Assembly: GCA_026119855.1 (NCBI GenBank)
Contig: JAOWBW010000481.1
Location: 496,001 to 560,000, forward strand
From: Campanula takesimana
Lineage: Eukaryota; Streptophyta; Magnoliopsida; Asterales; Campanulaceae
Length of the DNA: 64,000 bases
Reading direction: 5' to 3'
Of the stretch, positions 10,610 through 22,264 are shown piece by piece. The position numbers and the translations under genes are program-made. The number at the start of each line of letters is the position of its first letter. Within the stretch, counting starts at the first letter, position 1. The notes below the pieces were generated by a model. The model had not been told where the DNA came from. It did not search any database and saw nothing but the letters and a program-made list of their open reading frames with translations.

Positions 10610-12010
10610 AAAACTTAATGGAATTAATAGTATTATTAACATATATATTAACTATTATGATTAAATAATATAATTAATAGTAATAGTTAATATATATTAT
10701 AACAATTATGATTAATTAATAATATTAATAATAATAATTAAGTTATATAGTAACTATTATAGTTAACAATTATATTTAAATATTATAATTAACTAATACT
10801 ATTAATAGTATTAGTTAGTTATAATGGTTAAATATCACTCTCTTCGTCCCGGAGTAAGAGTCCTACCTCCTATTTGCACGAAGATTAAGAAATGATTGAA
10901 GTAAAGTAAGTGTTGTGAGTGTAAAAGTAAATTAGGAGAGAAAATGAATGAGAGGGAATAATAAGTTGATTGGTTTTGTGTTATTTTTTAGTAATAATTA
11001 AAATAATTATTATAATTAACTAATATTATTAATTATACTTATTAACATATATAATAACTATTATTATTCATTAATAATACTTATAGTTATAATTAACCTC
11101 TATATTAACTATTATAATTAATTAATACTCCCTACGCCCCAGAGAGTCCTACCTTGTTTGTGCACACTTATTAAATACACAATAGAAAATTGGTAAACAT
11201 TGCAAATGTCTTGAGAGTATAATTATCCAAAACACTATTCATTCTTTCTCATCATTTGTCCTTTTAGGAAATAAACTTTTAGTGGGACGTACAAAAATAG
11301 AAAGTAGGACTCTTACTCTCGAACGGAGTGAGTACTATTAATATTAAATACTAACATTTATTGTATTGTATAATGATTAACTAATACTATTATTAATAAT
11401 AGTTATCTTATATAGTAACTATTATGATTAACTAATAATACTATTAATAGTAATAATTAATATATATATTAACTATTATGATTAACTAATACTATTAATA
11501 GTAATTTTTATTTTATTTAATAGATAATTATAATAGTTAAATATAAATTGGGACACACCAAAAAAGAAAGTAAGAAATTTTAAACTGGGACGGAGGGAAT
11601 AATAATAATTATAATAAACTAATATTATTAATAGTAATAGTTAATTGATATAATAACTATTATAATTAATTATTATTAAAAATTAATATTTAACTTATAT
11701 AATAACTATTATAATTAACTAATACTCTTACTATTAATAGTTAATTGTTATTTGCTTAATACCATTAGCAAATACTATTAGTTACTACATAAGGTAACTA
11801 TTATAATAGCTATTACTAATAATAGTAATAGTTAACTAATATAGTTAACTATAATAGTAACTATTACTTATAAGAGTAATAGTTAACTATAATGGTTAAC
11901 TATTATAGTTACTATTACTAATAATAGTAATAGTTACTATAGTAGTTAACTATTATAGTTACCCTTTATAGTAACTATTATTATTAGCTAATAGTATTAG
12001 CTAATGAAAA
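10610..12010. repeat. self-complementary TAATAGTTA-type low-complexity block
   Basis: About 1.4 kb is made of variants of AACTATTATAATTAACTAATA and TAGTAATAGTTAA. These are mutually complementary in both orientations, so the block can form many alternative hairpins. Two or three Stowaway pieces interrupt it (ends near 10846, 11128-11332 and 11602). Confidence 0.7.
11128..11332. mobile_element. Stowaway-like MITE
   Basis: CTCCCTACGCCCC at the left and GAACGGAGTGAG at the right, both flanked by TA. Subterminal arms AGAGTCCTACCTTGT and AAAGTAGGACTCTTAC are inverted repeats. Confidence 0.75.
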
Positions 12011-12119
12011 GAAAATGAAAAGTCACTTATTTATTAGTATATTGTTGATGTGGCTTCTCCAAATGGAAGCTTTCTCCATTGTTTGTCAACATGCCAATAC
12101 CATAGCTCTTTTGGCCAAC

Positions 12120-12122
<3 letters not shown>

Positions 12123-12186
<64 letters not shown>

Positions 12187-12281
12187 TAGATAGATTTTTC
12201 ATACTCACAAAATGTAGTTTTTTCTTAATCTGTGTACAAAGTCAAAATAAAAACTTTAAATTGGGACGGGGGAGTTTTATT

Positions 12282-12338
<57 letters not shown>
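12123..12338. repeat. two (AT)n microsatellites
   Basis: Uninterrupted TA repeats run at 12123-12183 and about 12286-12338. The first forms the 5' leader of Helitron 2. The second lies just right of the split Stowaway MITE. Confidence 0.9.
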
Positions 12339-12342
<4 letters not shown>

Positions 12343-13463
12343 GGGAAAAAAACACTATAGCGCAGCTTTGAAGCTGCGTCAAACTTAAAGCAAAAAAGTG
12401 TGTGCGTTATCTTTGAAGCTGCCAATAGCGCATCGTTGGACTGGTTACTTGCGCCAAGGATGGAGTTTTAATGCTCCGTTGGACTTGGCCTTAAAGGGAC
12501 TGTTTTATATCTAAATGTTTTTTCTCTAACTTAGAAAATTTAACTAAACTTCTATTTTGTTCGTTAGAGCTCTTGATGGTCCCTCAATTGTTTTGACACT
12601 TTTCACACTTAAGGAAAGTATGGCACTGTAGCTTTGGCCACATTTTTTTTTTTTTTTTTAATGTTTCATTTTGTTTAGCCACTAATCCAATGCAAATTTA
12701 TACGTTATTTTTCCAATATACCCCTATTTGAATTTACATTTCACAAACTAATCAATGACTCTATACAAACCAATGCATGGAATCTCATATCATAAAGAAG
12801 GCTATAACTAACTGAAAATGTAAAAGTTAAACAACCCATTTTTTAGGTTTTTAAAATACGATATTTTGTTTTGTGGTTAAACAAAATGAGACGGAAGGAG
12901 TATATAATAGTTATTATTTTTATGAGAGGGGTTATTGCAACTACACTAATTGTTTATCCAATACACTCATTCTTTTAGTGGTAAATTAATAATCTGCATA
13001 ACACAAAAGGCCTTTAAAAGAGACTTTATAATACAATATCAACTTATTCACTACAACATTAATTTTATTAGAACTTATGGTTTTGCTAATCTTTTTCATT
13101 TAAAAAATAATTTATTTATTTCAATAAAATGTTTTGCTAATCTTTTTCAACACTAAGTCAAATATATACCCATGTCTTAGTTTTATAAGGAAAAACAATG
13201 AAACGTAATTATTTTGTCATTTTTAATATGAACAATAAAAAGCTAAAAGTATAAATTTAAAACATAGTATAAAAGAAAAATGAAAATATTTTTTAATATA
13301 ACAATTAATTTGTTATTACATAAGGCAAGTATCTTGTAGTGTATATAGCATCTCCCCAAGATATTTCAATAATTTTATAAATATTAAAGGATAATTATGA
13401 CAATTTACAAAAATTTAATGGATAAGTAAAAATATAGTAAAAATATCTCCTCCCTATTATAAT
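12339..13463. other. AT-rich non-coding stretch
   Basis: No gene seen. Near 12353 CACTATAGCGCAGC and the words TAGCGCA recall the subterminal repeats of the CACTA element at 33949-38574, so this may be a relic. A Stowaway end (GAGACGGAAGGAG before TA) lies at about 12888-12900. Confidence 0.45.
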
Positions 13464-14553
13464 GGGCAAATTGCAATTTGGTTCCTGACATTTACATAAG
13501 TTTGCAATGTTGCTCCCAACAGTTCAATTTCGCAATTTGGTATCCTAACATTTACATTTTTTAGCAATGTGGCTACAAAACTAACACCCAGTTAAAATTC
13601 TAACCAAATAACACCCATGTGACTAGCACATGTCTAGTAAATTGACAAAATGGTCATTCTCAGAGGCCATGTGCCGCTCATGTGAGGTTTTCTTTTGTTA
13701 TTTACCTTATTCATTTTGTAGTTTAAAAATATAGATTAAATTAATATTGGAAAAATATATTATTTTATTTTCTACTTATAATTTACGTATTCCTTACAAA
13801 GTCATTTATTTTTCTAACCATAATTTAATATTTTATTTTTATAATAAAAAAGAAACTAAAATTTTTAAAATTATATAATTAGGAATTAGAAATATTTCGT
13901 AAAAAACAAGTAAAAATATATAAGTACATTTTATATTAGATTATAACTCAAAATAACTATGCAGACTCATTTACGATAATTTATTAAGCGTTTTTGAAGT
14001 GAAATAAATTTTATTCAAGTGAAAGGAAATAAATAGTAATTTTGTTGTTGCAAATGGCAGGATAAGAAAGTATTTTTTATTTAAAGAGAGAGAAGACATA
14101 CATGTTTAATCTAAATTAAACAAATTAAAATAAGAAATAATTTCTACGATTTTGTTTGTTATATTATTTTGGAAGGAAATTAATATGTAATATAATAAAA
14201 CTAGCAAATTCAGTAAATTAATTTATAAAATAACTAAGGTAGGAAAGAGAGAGAAGACATACGACTTTAAAACAAAATACTTTATCTTAATGGAAAATGG
14301 TATTTTTGTCAAAATAATAATAATAATAAATGTGATGATCTTATTAAAAATGTATTTCAATGACCATTTTATCCCTTTAAAAGACATGTGCTAGTCACTT
14401 GGGAGTCACTTCGTTAGAATTTTAACTTGGTGTTAGTTTTGTAGCCACATTGCAAAAAAATGTAAATGGTGAGATACTAAATTGCGAAATTAAACAGTTG
14501 GGAGCAACATTGCAAACATATGTAAATGTCAGGAACCAAATTGCAATTTGCCC
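13464..14553. mobile_element. Mutator-like foldback element
   Basis: Terminal inverted repeats start GGGCAAATTGCAATTTGG and run about 160 bp inward; the right arm ends CCAAATTGCAATTTGCCC. Both sides carry the 10-bp duplication CTATTATAAT (13454-13463 and 14554-14563). The interior is AT-rich without coding sequence. Long arms with a 9-10 bp duplication point to the Mutator superfamily. Confidence 0.85.
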
Positions 14554-14685
14554 CTATTATAATATATAAATGATTAGCTAATGCTCATTAAAATTATTTA
14601 CATAGAAGTAAAATTCTTTATGAAAAGTATTATTATCACACTTTTCCTCTTTCATTTCTTTATTTTTTGCTAGGATTTTTATTAT

Positions 14686-15947
14686 CGGTTTGTCTAATCT
14701 ATGCCCTAAGGGCATAGGATAAGAAGTACTAATTACCATGATAACGTCCATTTCTATCTTCCAAATCCATGTAATTTGAATCTAATTCTTATTTACCGTA
14801 ATTATTTCCTATAATTTCTCCTAAACATTCATCAAAGGATTTTGGCCCCTTATTTTTCTCCAATTACATTTCTCTTTCATCTCCAAAAATAATTATATGG
14901 TAAATAAAGTCACTGTATATACGTATATTGCACAAGCACTATTGAGATGTTTAGGACACATATTAGACCCTTTGCTATAAAAATTATGTTTAATTTAATT
15001 ACTTCTCCGTCCCAAAATAAATATCTAAGATAAATTTGAATATATTCTTAATAAAAAAATAAATTAGAAAAAAATTTAAATATTTATTTTAAAATAGAAA
15101 GAATAAAATATACTCCATCCGTCCCACTCGAATTAGGACAAATTTCCATTTTGGGTGTCCCGTTCGAATTAGGACAACCCAAAAATGGAAATGTTTTATT
15201 TAATGAGACCAACATTCACACTTACAACAACTTTCCACTCATTATTCTCTACCATACTTTCTCTCTCCTACTTTACTTTTCATATTCACAACACCTACTC
15301 CACTAACACTTTTTCCTTAATCCCCGTGCCCAACCCAAAATCCTAATTCGGGCGGGACGGAGGGAGTATTATATTATTGAACCAACCAAACTCATAATGT
15401 ATTTACCTACTCTGCGAGTACCTATAATCTTTGATATCGTGTTACTACTGACTAATATTATTAGTTATGTTTAAGTATATGATTGAATTAAAAATAAGAA
15501 GACTAAAACAAAATAATATATATTGTTAAAGAACATAATTCTTATGCTAAAAAATAAAAAAAAATATATAAAATAAAATTGAATTAAAGTTACCTAGAAT
15601 GGATTATTTTAGCGTATTGGGATTGAGAGAATGAATGTTCATCATCTTTCATAATGACTTAATCTTAGTGTTACAAGTGAGAGCTTTTGCAATATATATT
15701 GCACATTGCATTTTATATGAAGTAGAAATGGTGAAAAAATGGGGGGAATTTTTTGGAGGGAGATGAAAGAGAAATGTAATGGGAGAAAAATAAGGAATCA
15801 AAATCGGTTGATGAATATTTGGGAGAATTTATAGGAAGTAACTATGGTAAATAAAGATTAGAGGGCTTTGGAAGATAAAAAAAGGAAGTTATCATGATAA
15901 TTAATACTTCTTATCCTATGCCCTTAGGGCATAGGTTAGAAAACCCC
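14686..15947. mobile_element. Mutator-like foldback element with palindromic ends
   Basis: The arms, nearly 190-200 bp each, begin CGGTTTGTCTAAT at the left and end GTTAGAAAACCCC at the right. Each holds the perfect palindrome CTATGCCCTAAGGGCATAG-type box close to its end. The 9-bp duplication TTTTATTAT is at 14677-14685 and 15948-15956. The centre contains a nested Stowaway (15113-15366) and a Stowaway fragment from about 15005. No coding sequence. Confidence 0.83.
15113..15366. mobile_element. Stowaway-like MITE (CACTCGAATTAGG subfamily)
   Basis: CTCCATCCGTCCCACTCGAA at the left and GGGCGGGACGGAGGGAG at the right, TA on both sides. It is closely similar to the copy at 39643-39897. Confidence 0.88.
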
Positions 15948-15956
15948 TTTTATTAT

Positions 15957-16372
15957 TCATAACCCCCTCCCCCTCTCTCCTACCCTACTTTCCTCCCAGA
16001 CATTATGGAATATGAAGTATGGTGGATTATACAATAATATGTTCGCATTTTTAGGGGAAAAAATCGATAAAGGAAACAATCTTTTCCAAATAAAACATAG
16101 CATCTTCTCCCCCACATAGAAGCTCTCACCCGTAAATAACATATACGGAGTATTTTTTTTTTTCTTACCCATCAATATATATATATAAGTATCTCCACAT
16201 CATTTAAAATATTTAGTTTTTTTTTTCAACAGTAAATTTGTTTAGAAAAAAATTATTTCTTAATTGAGACTTTGCATCAACGGAGTATAATTCTTTTTCA
16301 AAAATAATAAATGTTAAATTTTGTGCAATACGGGAATATGTTACATTTATTTTGTAAATATCCTTTTAAAAA
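15957..16372. other. AT-rich non-coding spacer
   Basis: Nothing recognised. The last nine bases (16364-16372, TTTTAAAAA) are the target duplication of the next element. Confidence 0.6.
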
Positions 16373-16512
16373 GACAAAAACTTGTGTGAGAACACTTTAA
16401 CCCGTCTCATGGGTGAGACGGGTCATTTTTTTGACCCATTACCCGACCCACAACCCTGCTCCAGGACCCATGGGGGGACCCTGCCACGTGGCAGCCCCTC
16501 ATTGGCCCCAAA

Positions 16513-16545
<33 letters not shown>

Positions 16546-17195
16546 AAATTTTTTTTTTTGGTTTTTTTCGGTTTGTGAAAAGTAATAGTTACCATCTCTT
16601 AAAGTAATAGTTACCATCTCTTAAAGTAATAGTGTATATTCCTATGTTTTCTTCGTTTGCCAAAAGTAATACTTATTATAACTAAAATGTAACAAACGTG
16701 TTATTTATATGTAATAGTATTTGTAAATAATTGTAATACATATGTATAGATATCTATTTGTTTTCAAACAATAAGTTACAATGGGGTCAAATTTATCATG
16801 ATACATGTAAAAGTATTACATTATCTATAGAAATCTGTTACAATTTCGTCAATCAAAGTGTTACATTTACTTGTATAAACTTACACTATTACATTCATAT
16901 ACATAAGTTATTACTTTTCAAATGGGTAAAAACGAGCTTTTGTTTTTTTAAAACAAGTATTACGTTTACTTATGAACAATGTTACTTTAAGAGATGGTAA
17001 CTATTATTTTTTGCTAAACCACTGAAAAGCCGAAAAAAAAATATAAAAACAAAAAAAAAAACAAAAAAAAAAAAAAAATTTTTTTTTTTTTTCGGCCAAT
17101 GGTGGGTTGCCACGTGGCGGGTTCGGCCCATGGGTCATGGGGCGACCCGTCTCATGCATGAGACGGATCCCCTTGTTCTCATGGGAGACCACCTC
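16373..17195. mobile_element. Mutator-like MITE family M, copy A
   Basis: Begins GACAAAAACTTGTGTGAGAA and ends ATGGGAGACCACCTC. Each end carries a hairpin of the type CCGTCTCAT..ATGAGACGG and a CCACGTGGC box. The 9-bp duplication TTTTAAAAA flanks it. Long T and A tracts sit next to both ends, and the core is rich in GTAATAGT and GTAACA words. It is nearly identical to copy C (37553-38373); copy B (25714-26720) is inverted and more diverged. Confidence 0.85.
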
Positions 17196-17204
17196 TTTTA
17201 AAAA

Positions 17205-18742
17205 TACTGTTCAATATTAATAGTGGAAATACTTTTAGGCAGGAGGAAAGCATAAAGAACTTTTTTCTTAAAAACATGAGTACTAAGAAACATCAACAGC
17301 ACGCAAAGCTAATTACTTTAATATTTCACTATATTTGTTTCAAAATATGATTAATTTTTTCCCCCTCAAATTTCACTTTTGAAGTTTTGATAAAACTAAA
17401 CTAAAAAAATAAATTAAAAAAATCTGATCATTCATTATTTGAGTCATGAAGTAATATTTACATGGAGTATACTCCATTGGTTTCATTTGAATCGCAATAT
17501 TCGTTTAGGTACGCGACTTAAAATCAGAAAATCTCAAAATAGTATTTCTATATTATCTTTTAATCAATGAACTTACTTATTATGCTCATATCAAGTGGCT
17601 TAGTTTTTATTTATCACCCCAATAATAGTCTGTGCCTACTGTTTAAACTTAAAACATCTTAATATGCTAGTATTTGTTTGTTTAATTCCCGTGCATGACT
17701 TTTAAAAAAAAAAAAATAAGTGGAATGAGCGAGTGTTATTTTAAACCTTTTGAGTTTCAAAAATTTCATTAAAGCCCTTATTAACTAATATCATTACAAA
17801 TCCATCCATTTAGTCGATCACGTGCCATGCAAATGGCACTTAACTGACTTTTCTAACGATTTTCATCAAAAAGCCCTTAACTGGCGAAAATTTCACATTT
17901 GAAGCCCTGAAGTAGCGGAAAAAAACTTCCGGGCCCCTGATAGACGACCCCCCTTGAGTTCGGGCCCTAAATTGTCATTAACCCAATTTAAATTGCCCAA
18001 TTTACCCTCAGTCAAAAGTCACGTGCACCGCACATGTCGACTTAACGGTGGAAATTGACAGAAAACGTGAGAAAGCCCCTAATTGCGAAAAAAAATTGAT
18101 TTGAAGCCCTCATCTAGCGAAAAAAAACGAGGCCCCTTTTAGACGCATCCCCTGGAGTTCAGGCCCTAAATTGTCATTAACCCAAAAGAAAATAAGGGGG
18201 CAAATAGAGCATGATTCAAAGGTCATTAACATATGTATAAACAAAAGCTATTATTTATATGCATTGATAGATGCTTCAGAAAAACAAATGCATTGATGCA
18301 GTAAAATTATAAAAAAAATAAAAATAAATACAAATGCATTGATAGAGAATTTCTCTTCACCCACTTTCCTCTCGTGACTCAAACGGGGTGAGATTTTCTT
18401 GAAATTCTTTTTGATTTAGGTCTTTACCAACGGGGTGAGATTTTTTTTTATTTGCAAAGGAAATGATGTTTGTAAAGGGAGGAAAATCTTCTCTCTCTTT
18501 TTTTTTTTTGACAAAAGGGAGGAAAATCTTTTGGTTTCTTGGTTTTGACAAATCTGATTTGTACAAATTCTTACCGCTTCGTCTTTCTAATCATAATACC
18601 CTCCTTATCTATTCGAAACCAACTCTGAGCGGATGATGGAAAAGGCAGGCTGTAAATGACATTAATACCCCTCCACCGTCTGACAATGGCAAACATGAGC
18701 GGGAAATTTTCATTTTCACCACGGTTGTGTTGTTATATACGA
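17205..18742. other. non-coding, with a duplicated GGGTTAAT-type terminus
   Basis: No gene seen. Two direct copies about 200 bp apart (17885-17985 and 18085-18184) end GCCCTAAATTGTCATTAACCC, preceded by GGCCCC and GAGTT(C) boxes. The same terminus appears in inverse orientation at about 30755. These look like ends of a further inverted-repeat element family, with no complete copy here. Confidence 0.5.
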
Positions 18743-19208
18743 CTAGCAGGACTCCCCTGCGATGCACGTGCGATGCACGGGGCGTTACTTAAAAATAACA
18801 TAAAAAAGTAAAAGTCATGAGGAATATGTAATTTTTAATACATTACGAAATAATTCTTTAAATACAACATTCATACCACAAACATGAAAAACGCGATTAA
18901 CATTTGTTTAAAAATATACAGTATTAAATTATTAAAGTAAAATGTATTCTTTTAAGGTTTTTACTTTACTTTATTACCTAAAATAGAAGATGAGACCACT
19001 CTCCCAACAAAAACTGCCAACCTACTTTCTCTCGTATACTTTACTTTTCATACTCACGATATTTATTTTTTTCTTAAATCCTTGTGCAATTTCAAAATAG
19101 TAACATTAAATCGAGAATGAGGAAGTAGTCACTATTTTTTTTTGGAGGTAATTATGCCTACTAATATGCCAAACTCTCTAACACAATCACAAACAAACGC
19201 AACAACCA

Positions 19209-19886
19209 GAAAACTTCCTTCTTCTTCCTTGAGAAAAAAACCGATTGTCTTCTTCCATTCCCAATTCTTAAAAAACACAGTTTTTTCTTCATTTTTTGGT
19301 GCTCATTCTTGTTATACGCATTCAACAACACAATTTTTTGTAATCTCAACTCGTTGAGATTACAAACAATTGTGTTGTTGATTTTTATTTTTCAGTTTTT
19401 CCCTTTTAATGTATAATAAATTTATTTCCTCTGTGAGAGCCGTTGTTTTCTCTCCTCTGTGAAAGCCTGTGTTTCTTTGTTTTCTGTTTGTTGTTTTTTG
19501 GTCTTAAAATGATGATGATTGCATTTTCGCACAATGAAGTGGATGCCATTGATCTTACTGCACAACGATGGTTCGCGGATTTTGAGATATATGGTGGGCG
19601 TTTACTCCTCAACCCGAATTCTGTATATCAAGTGCTAAGCGCAAAATATTACCAGATGGGAGATTTCTTAAATGCCGGATTTAGGCAGTGTCCAAGTTTT
19701 ACTTGGAGTGGAACTCGATCGTCTCAAGATTTGGATAAAAAATATTGTTGTTGTAGGTTAAGCAATGCAACTGCTATTGTTATTTGGGGTGAGCTTCCAG
19801 TCTATGTGGTGTGCCATCTCTTTTTAACTTGTGAATGAAATTACTTTCTCGTTTGCTCAAAAAAAAAAAAAAAAAAAAAAAAAAAC
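19209..19886 (+). mobile_element. poly(A)-tailed retroposon in the first duplication copy
   Basis: The 678-bp insert ends in an A tract of about 27 bases and is flanked by CAACAACCA (19200-19208 and 19887-19895). The second duplication copy has the uninterrupted sequence at about 20515-20523, giving the empty site. Tail and variable-length duplication indicate LINE-type reverse transcription. Part of the insert encodes a LINE reverse-transcriptase C-terminal piece, joined to upstream sequence of unknown origin. Confidence 0.8.
19571..19735 (+). pseudogene. LINE (L1-type) reverse transcriptase C-terminal fragment
   Basis: The frame reads WFADFEIYGGRLLLNPNSV, then VLSAKYYQMGDFLNA and PSFTWSGTRSSQDL. 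This matches the segment after the RT domain of plant L1 ORF2 (the RLLxNPxSLxxxVLKAKYY...PSxxWRSI motif). The surrounding open frame (19443-19838) starts with unrelated residues and lacks the catalytic YADD region, so it is a fragment without function. Confidence 0.7.
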
Positions 19887-21362
19887 CAACAACCATTATT
19901 CCCCCCCCCCCCCGATTAATCCAGCCTGTTGACCTACCCTCAATAACCCAAATAACCCAATCCACTAACTGATTTTACTTACATCATACTTCCTTCGTTC
20001 CCTAACAACTTGTAAGCACATAAAATTGGTTTAAGAAATATTTTTTTTTTAAAAAAAAAATCTCTTTGATCTGCTTTAAAACTACATTTCTTTTTGTAAA
20101 AAAAATAATATTTTAACATAATAAAGTAAAAGTCATGAGGAATAGGTAATTTTTAATACATTACGAAATAATTCTTTAAATACAACATTCATAGCACAAA
20201 CATGAAAAACGCGATTAACATTTGTTTAAAAATATACAGTATAACATTATTAAATTAAAATGTATTCTTTTAAGGTTTTTACTTTACTTTATTGCCTAAA
20301 ATAGAAGATGAGATCCACTCTCACAATAAAAACTCCCTACCTACTTTCTCTCAGATACTTTACTTTTCATACTCACGATATTTATGTTATCTTAATCCTT
20401 GTGCAAATTCAAAATAGTAACATTAAATTGAGACTGAGGAAGTGTCATTATTTTTTTGGAGATAATTATGCCTAATAATATGCCAAACTCTCTTAACACA
20501 ATCACAAACAAACCCAACAACCATTCTCTCCCCCCCCCCCCCCGATTAATGCAGCCCGTTGACCCATCCTCAATAACCCAATCCACTAACTTATTTTACT
20601 TACATCATACTTCTTTTGTTCCGTAACAACTTGTAAGCACATAAATTTGGTTTAAGAAATATTTCCAAAAAAAAATCTCTTAGATCTGCTTTAAAACTAC
20701 ATATCTTTTTGTAAAAAATAATATTTTTTCTCAAAAAATAATTTTCGCATTAATAAAGTGTAAATACAAATAAAAACTTTAAATTTGGACGGAAAGGGTA
20801 TTATTCTTTAAGTAAATAACATTCTTCATTTAAATAGAGCATGAATTAAATAGTAAAAAATAATCATATGAAGAAAAAAGAAGTAAAGAAAAGATAAAAC
20901 TCAACCCAATAAACATTTTCTTAAAAAAATTGTAAAGAGAAACTAAATTATATACAGAATAAAACCATAAAAATACCTTTACAATGGATAATACTTATAA
21001 AATTGGTTTAAGAATTATTTTTAAAGAACTGCTTTAAAACTACATTTCTTTTTCTAATAAAGTAATACTTTTTTTCAAAAAAATAATTTTCTTTCATTTT
21101 ACTTTTATGACAAAATTACTTTTATCTTTAATACATGTCAAATTATTCTCTTAAAAAATTATATAGATAGGCATAAACACCTAAACAAAGAAAAAAAACC
21201 TAAGGAAACACTCTTTGATTTTAATTGCAATAACTTTTCCAAGGCAGTAGTGTAGTACCCGTGTTCTCCCCAGGCTCAACCACGTTTTAGTAATTACCCA
21301 TTATGCCATCCATACATTTTGGGAGCCATTCACAGACGATCCTCTCTTTATATATAGTAAGA

Positions 21363-22264
21363 TAGATAGATTGGATTAAGTTATTATTGACGATTATTTT
21401 TTTAGGAAAATGTAATGATTATTGGATGATTAAGTTTCAGAAATTTTAACTTTGTAGTTCAGTTTCCAGATATTTGTGTAAGTTGGATCTGTTGAAAAAA
21501 ATCTGTAAATTGGTGTGTCCAATTTATTGTTTGCCGATTTTATGTTTTAATGTGGATTCATTAACTCCTACATGTTTGTAATAAATTGGTGTGTCCAATT
21601 TATTTAGTGGAAGGTAGGAGTTGGAATGCTCAAAATATAATGGGCAAGTTGGAATGGGTAAGTATCCCACAAAACGGAAGGGAAAATTCCTAGGCTCCTT
21701 CCTTTTTAAAAGGGTATCCCAAATGGGATAAGGAAGGAAATAATTTGAAAGATCATTGGTGGGTAAAGTCTTGAGAACTTATCCCACATTGGTTTAGAAT
21801 AAAAAGGTTATCCCACATTGGTTTAGAATAAAAATGTGAGCTAGTTTAAATACAATTAACCATGTGTATGGGTTAAGATTGTGTGGACTAGAGGCTCTTT
21901 CGCGCCCGGGTGCGCAGGGGTGCAAATTTTAGTTAAAATTTAACAAGTTGTGCCTCGGACCACTGGACTCATGTGTGCACAAGCCACCTTTTTGTACATT
22001 ATTTTTTCTGTTGTTCAGCAGTCTCTCACCTTGCTTTTAGCGTTTTTCCTTGGCCCTCTTACCATTTCCCTTGGCCCTCTTACCCTTTCCGTGGTGACTC
22101 AGTCCAAGGCGTCCAACGTATCCTCAAGCACAACATCGGTGAGGTGTTTTTTTACACGACTCGGACAAACCCATCAAGACCTTTTTCCAGTTTTACTTTT
22201 AATTATGTTGTGAAAATTTTATTCTATTTTCTTTTCTTCACTGTATTGTAATATTTTCTAACAG
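21363..22264. other. non-coding, possible LTR remnant
   Basis: No gene recognised. TTATCCCACATTGGTTTAGA occurs twice in tandem (about 21780-21830), a sequence style common in plant LTRs. A GC-rich GCGCCCGGGTGCGC palindrome lies at 21902-21915. No paired LTR was found. A weak open frame covers 21950-22213. Confidence 0.4.

Larger units (their letters stand above)
10383..12194 (-). mobile_element. Helitron 2, non-autonomous, AT-rich
   Basis: On the minus strand the 3' end is a CGTGC/GCACG hairpin (around 10394-10410) followed by CTAG (10386-10383) and T. The 5' end is TCTATCTATCTATATATA, running into a long AT microsatellite, with A before it. There is no coding sequence. The interior is almost wholly TA-rich repeats and Stowaway fragments. 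Confidence 0.65.
10318..12274. mobile_element. Stowaway-like MITE split by Helitron 2
   Basis: The left part begins CTCCCTCTTGTCATACTCAC after TA at 10316-10317. The right part resumes after the Helitron and ends AATTGGGACGGGGGAG at 12274. The join gives one MITE-sized sequence of about 145 bp. The right flank is TT rather than TA, so the match is imperfect. Confidence 0.55.
18790..20530 (+). repeat. direct duplication inside Helitron 3
   Basis: About 420 bp starting TAAAAGTCATGAGGAATA is found at 18806-19208 (continuing at 19887) and again at about 20122-20640. Both copies run through CAAACATGAAAAACGCG to a C-run and GATTAATCCAGCC/GATTAATGCAGCC. Only the first copy contains the poly(A) retroposon. 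Confidence 0.85.
18743..21362 (-). mobile_element. Helitron 3, non-autonomous
   Basis: On the minus strand it begins TCTTACTATATATAAAGAGA (21362 downward, preceded by A) and ends CTAG at 18746-18743 (followed by T). A hairpin region rich in GCGATGCACG lies at 18755-18783. The ends match plant Helitron consensus well. The interior contains a direct duplication and a retroposon but no Rep/helicase sequence. Confidence 0.85.
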
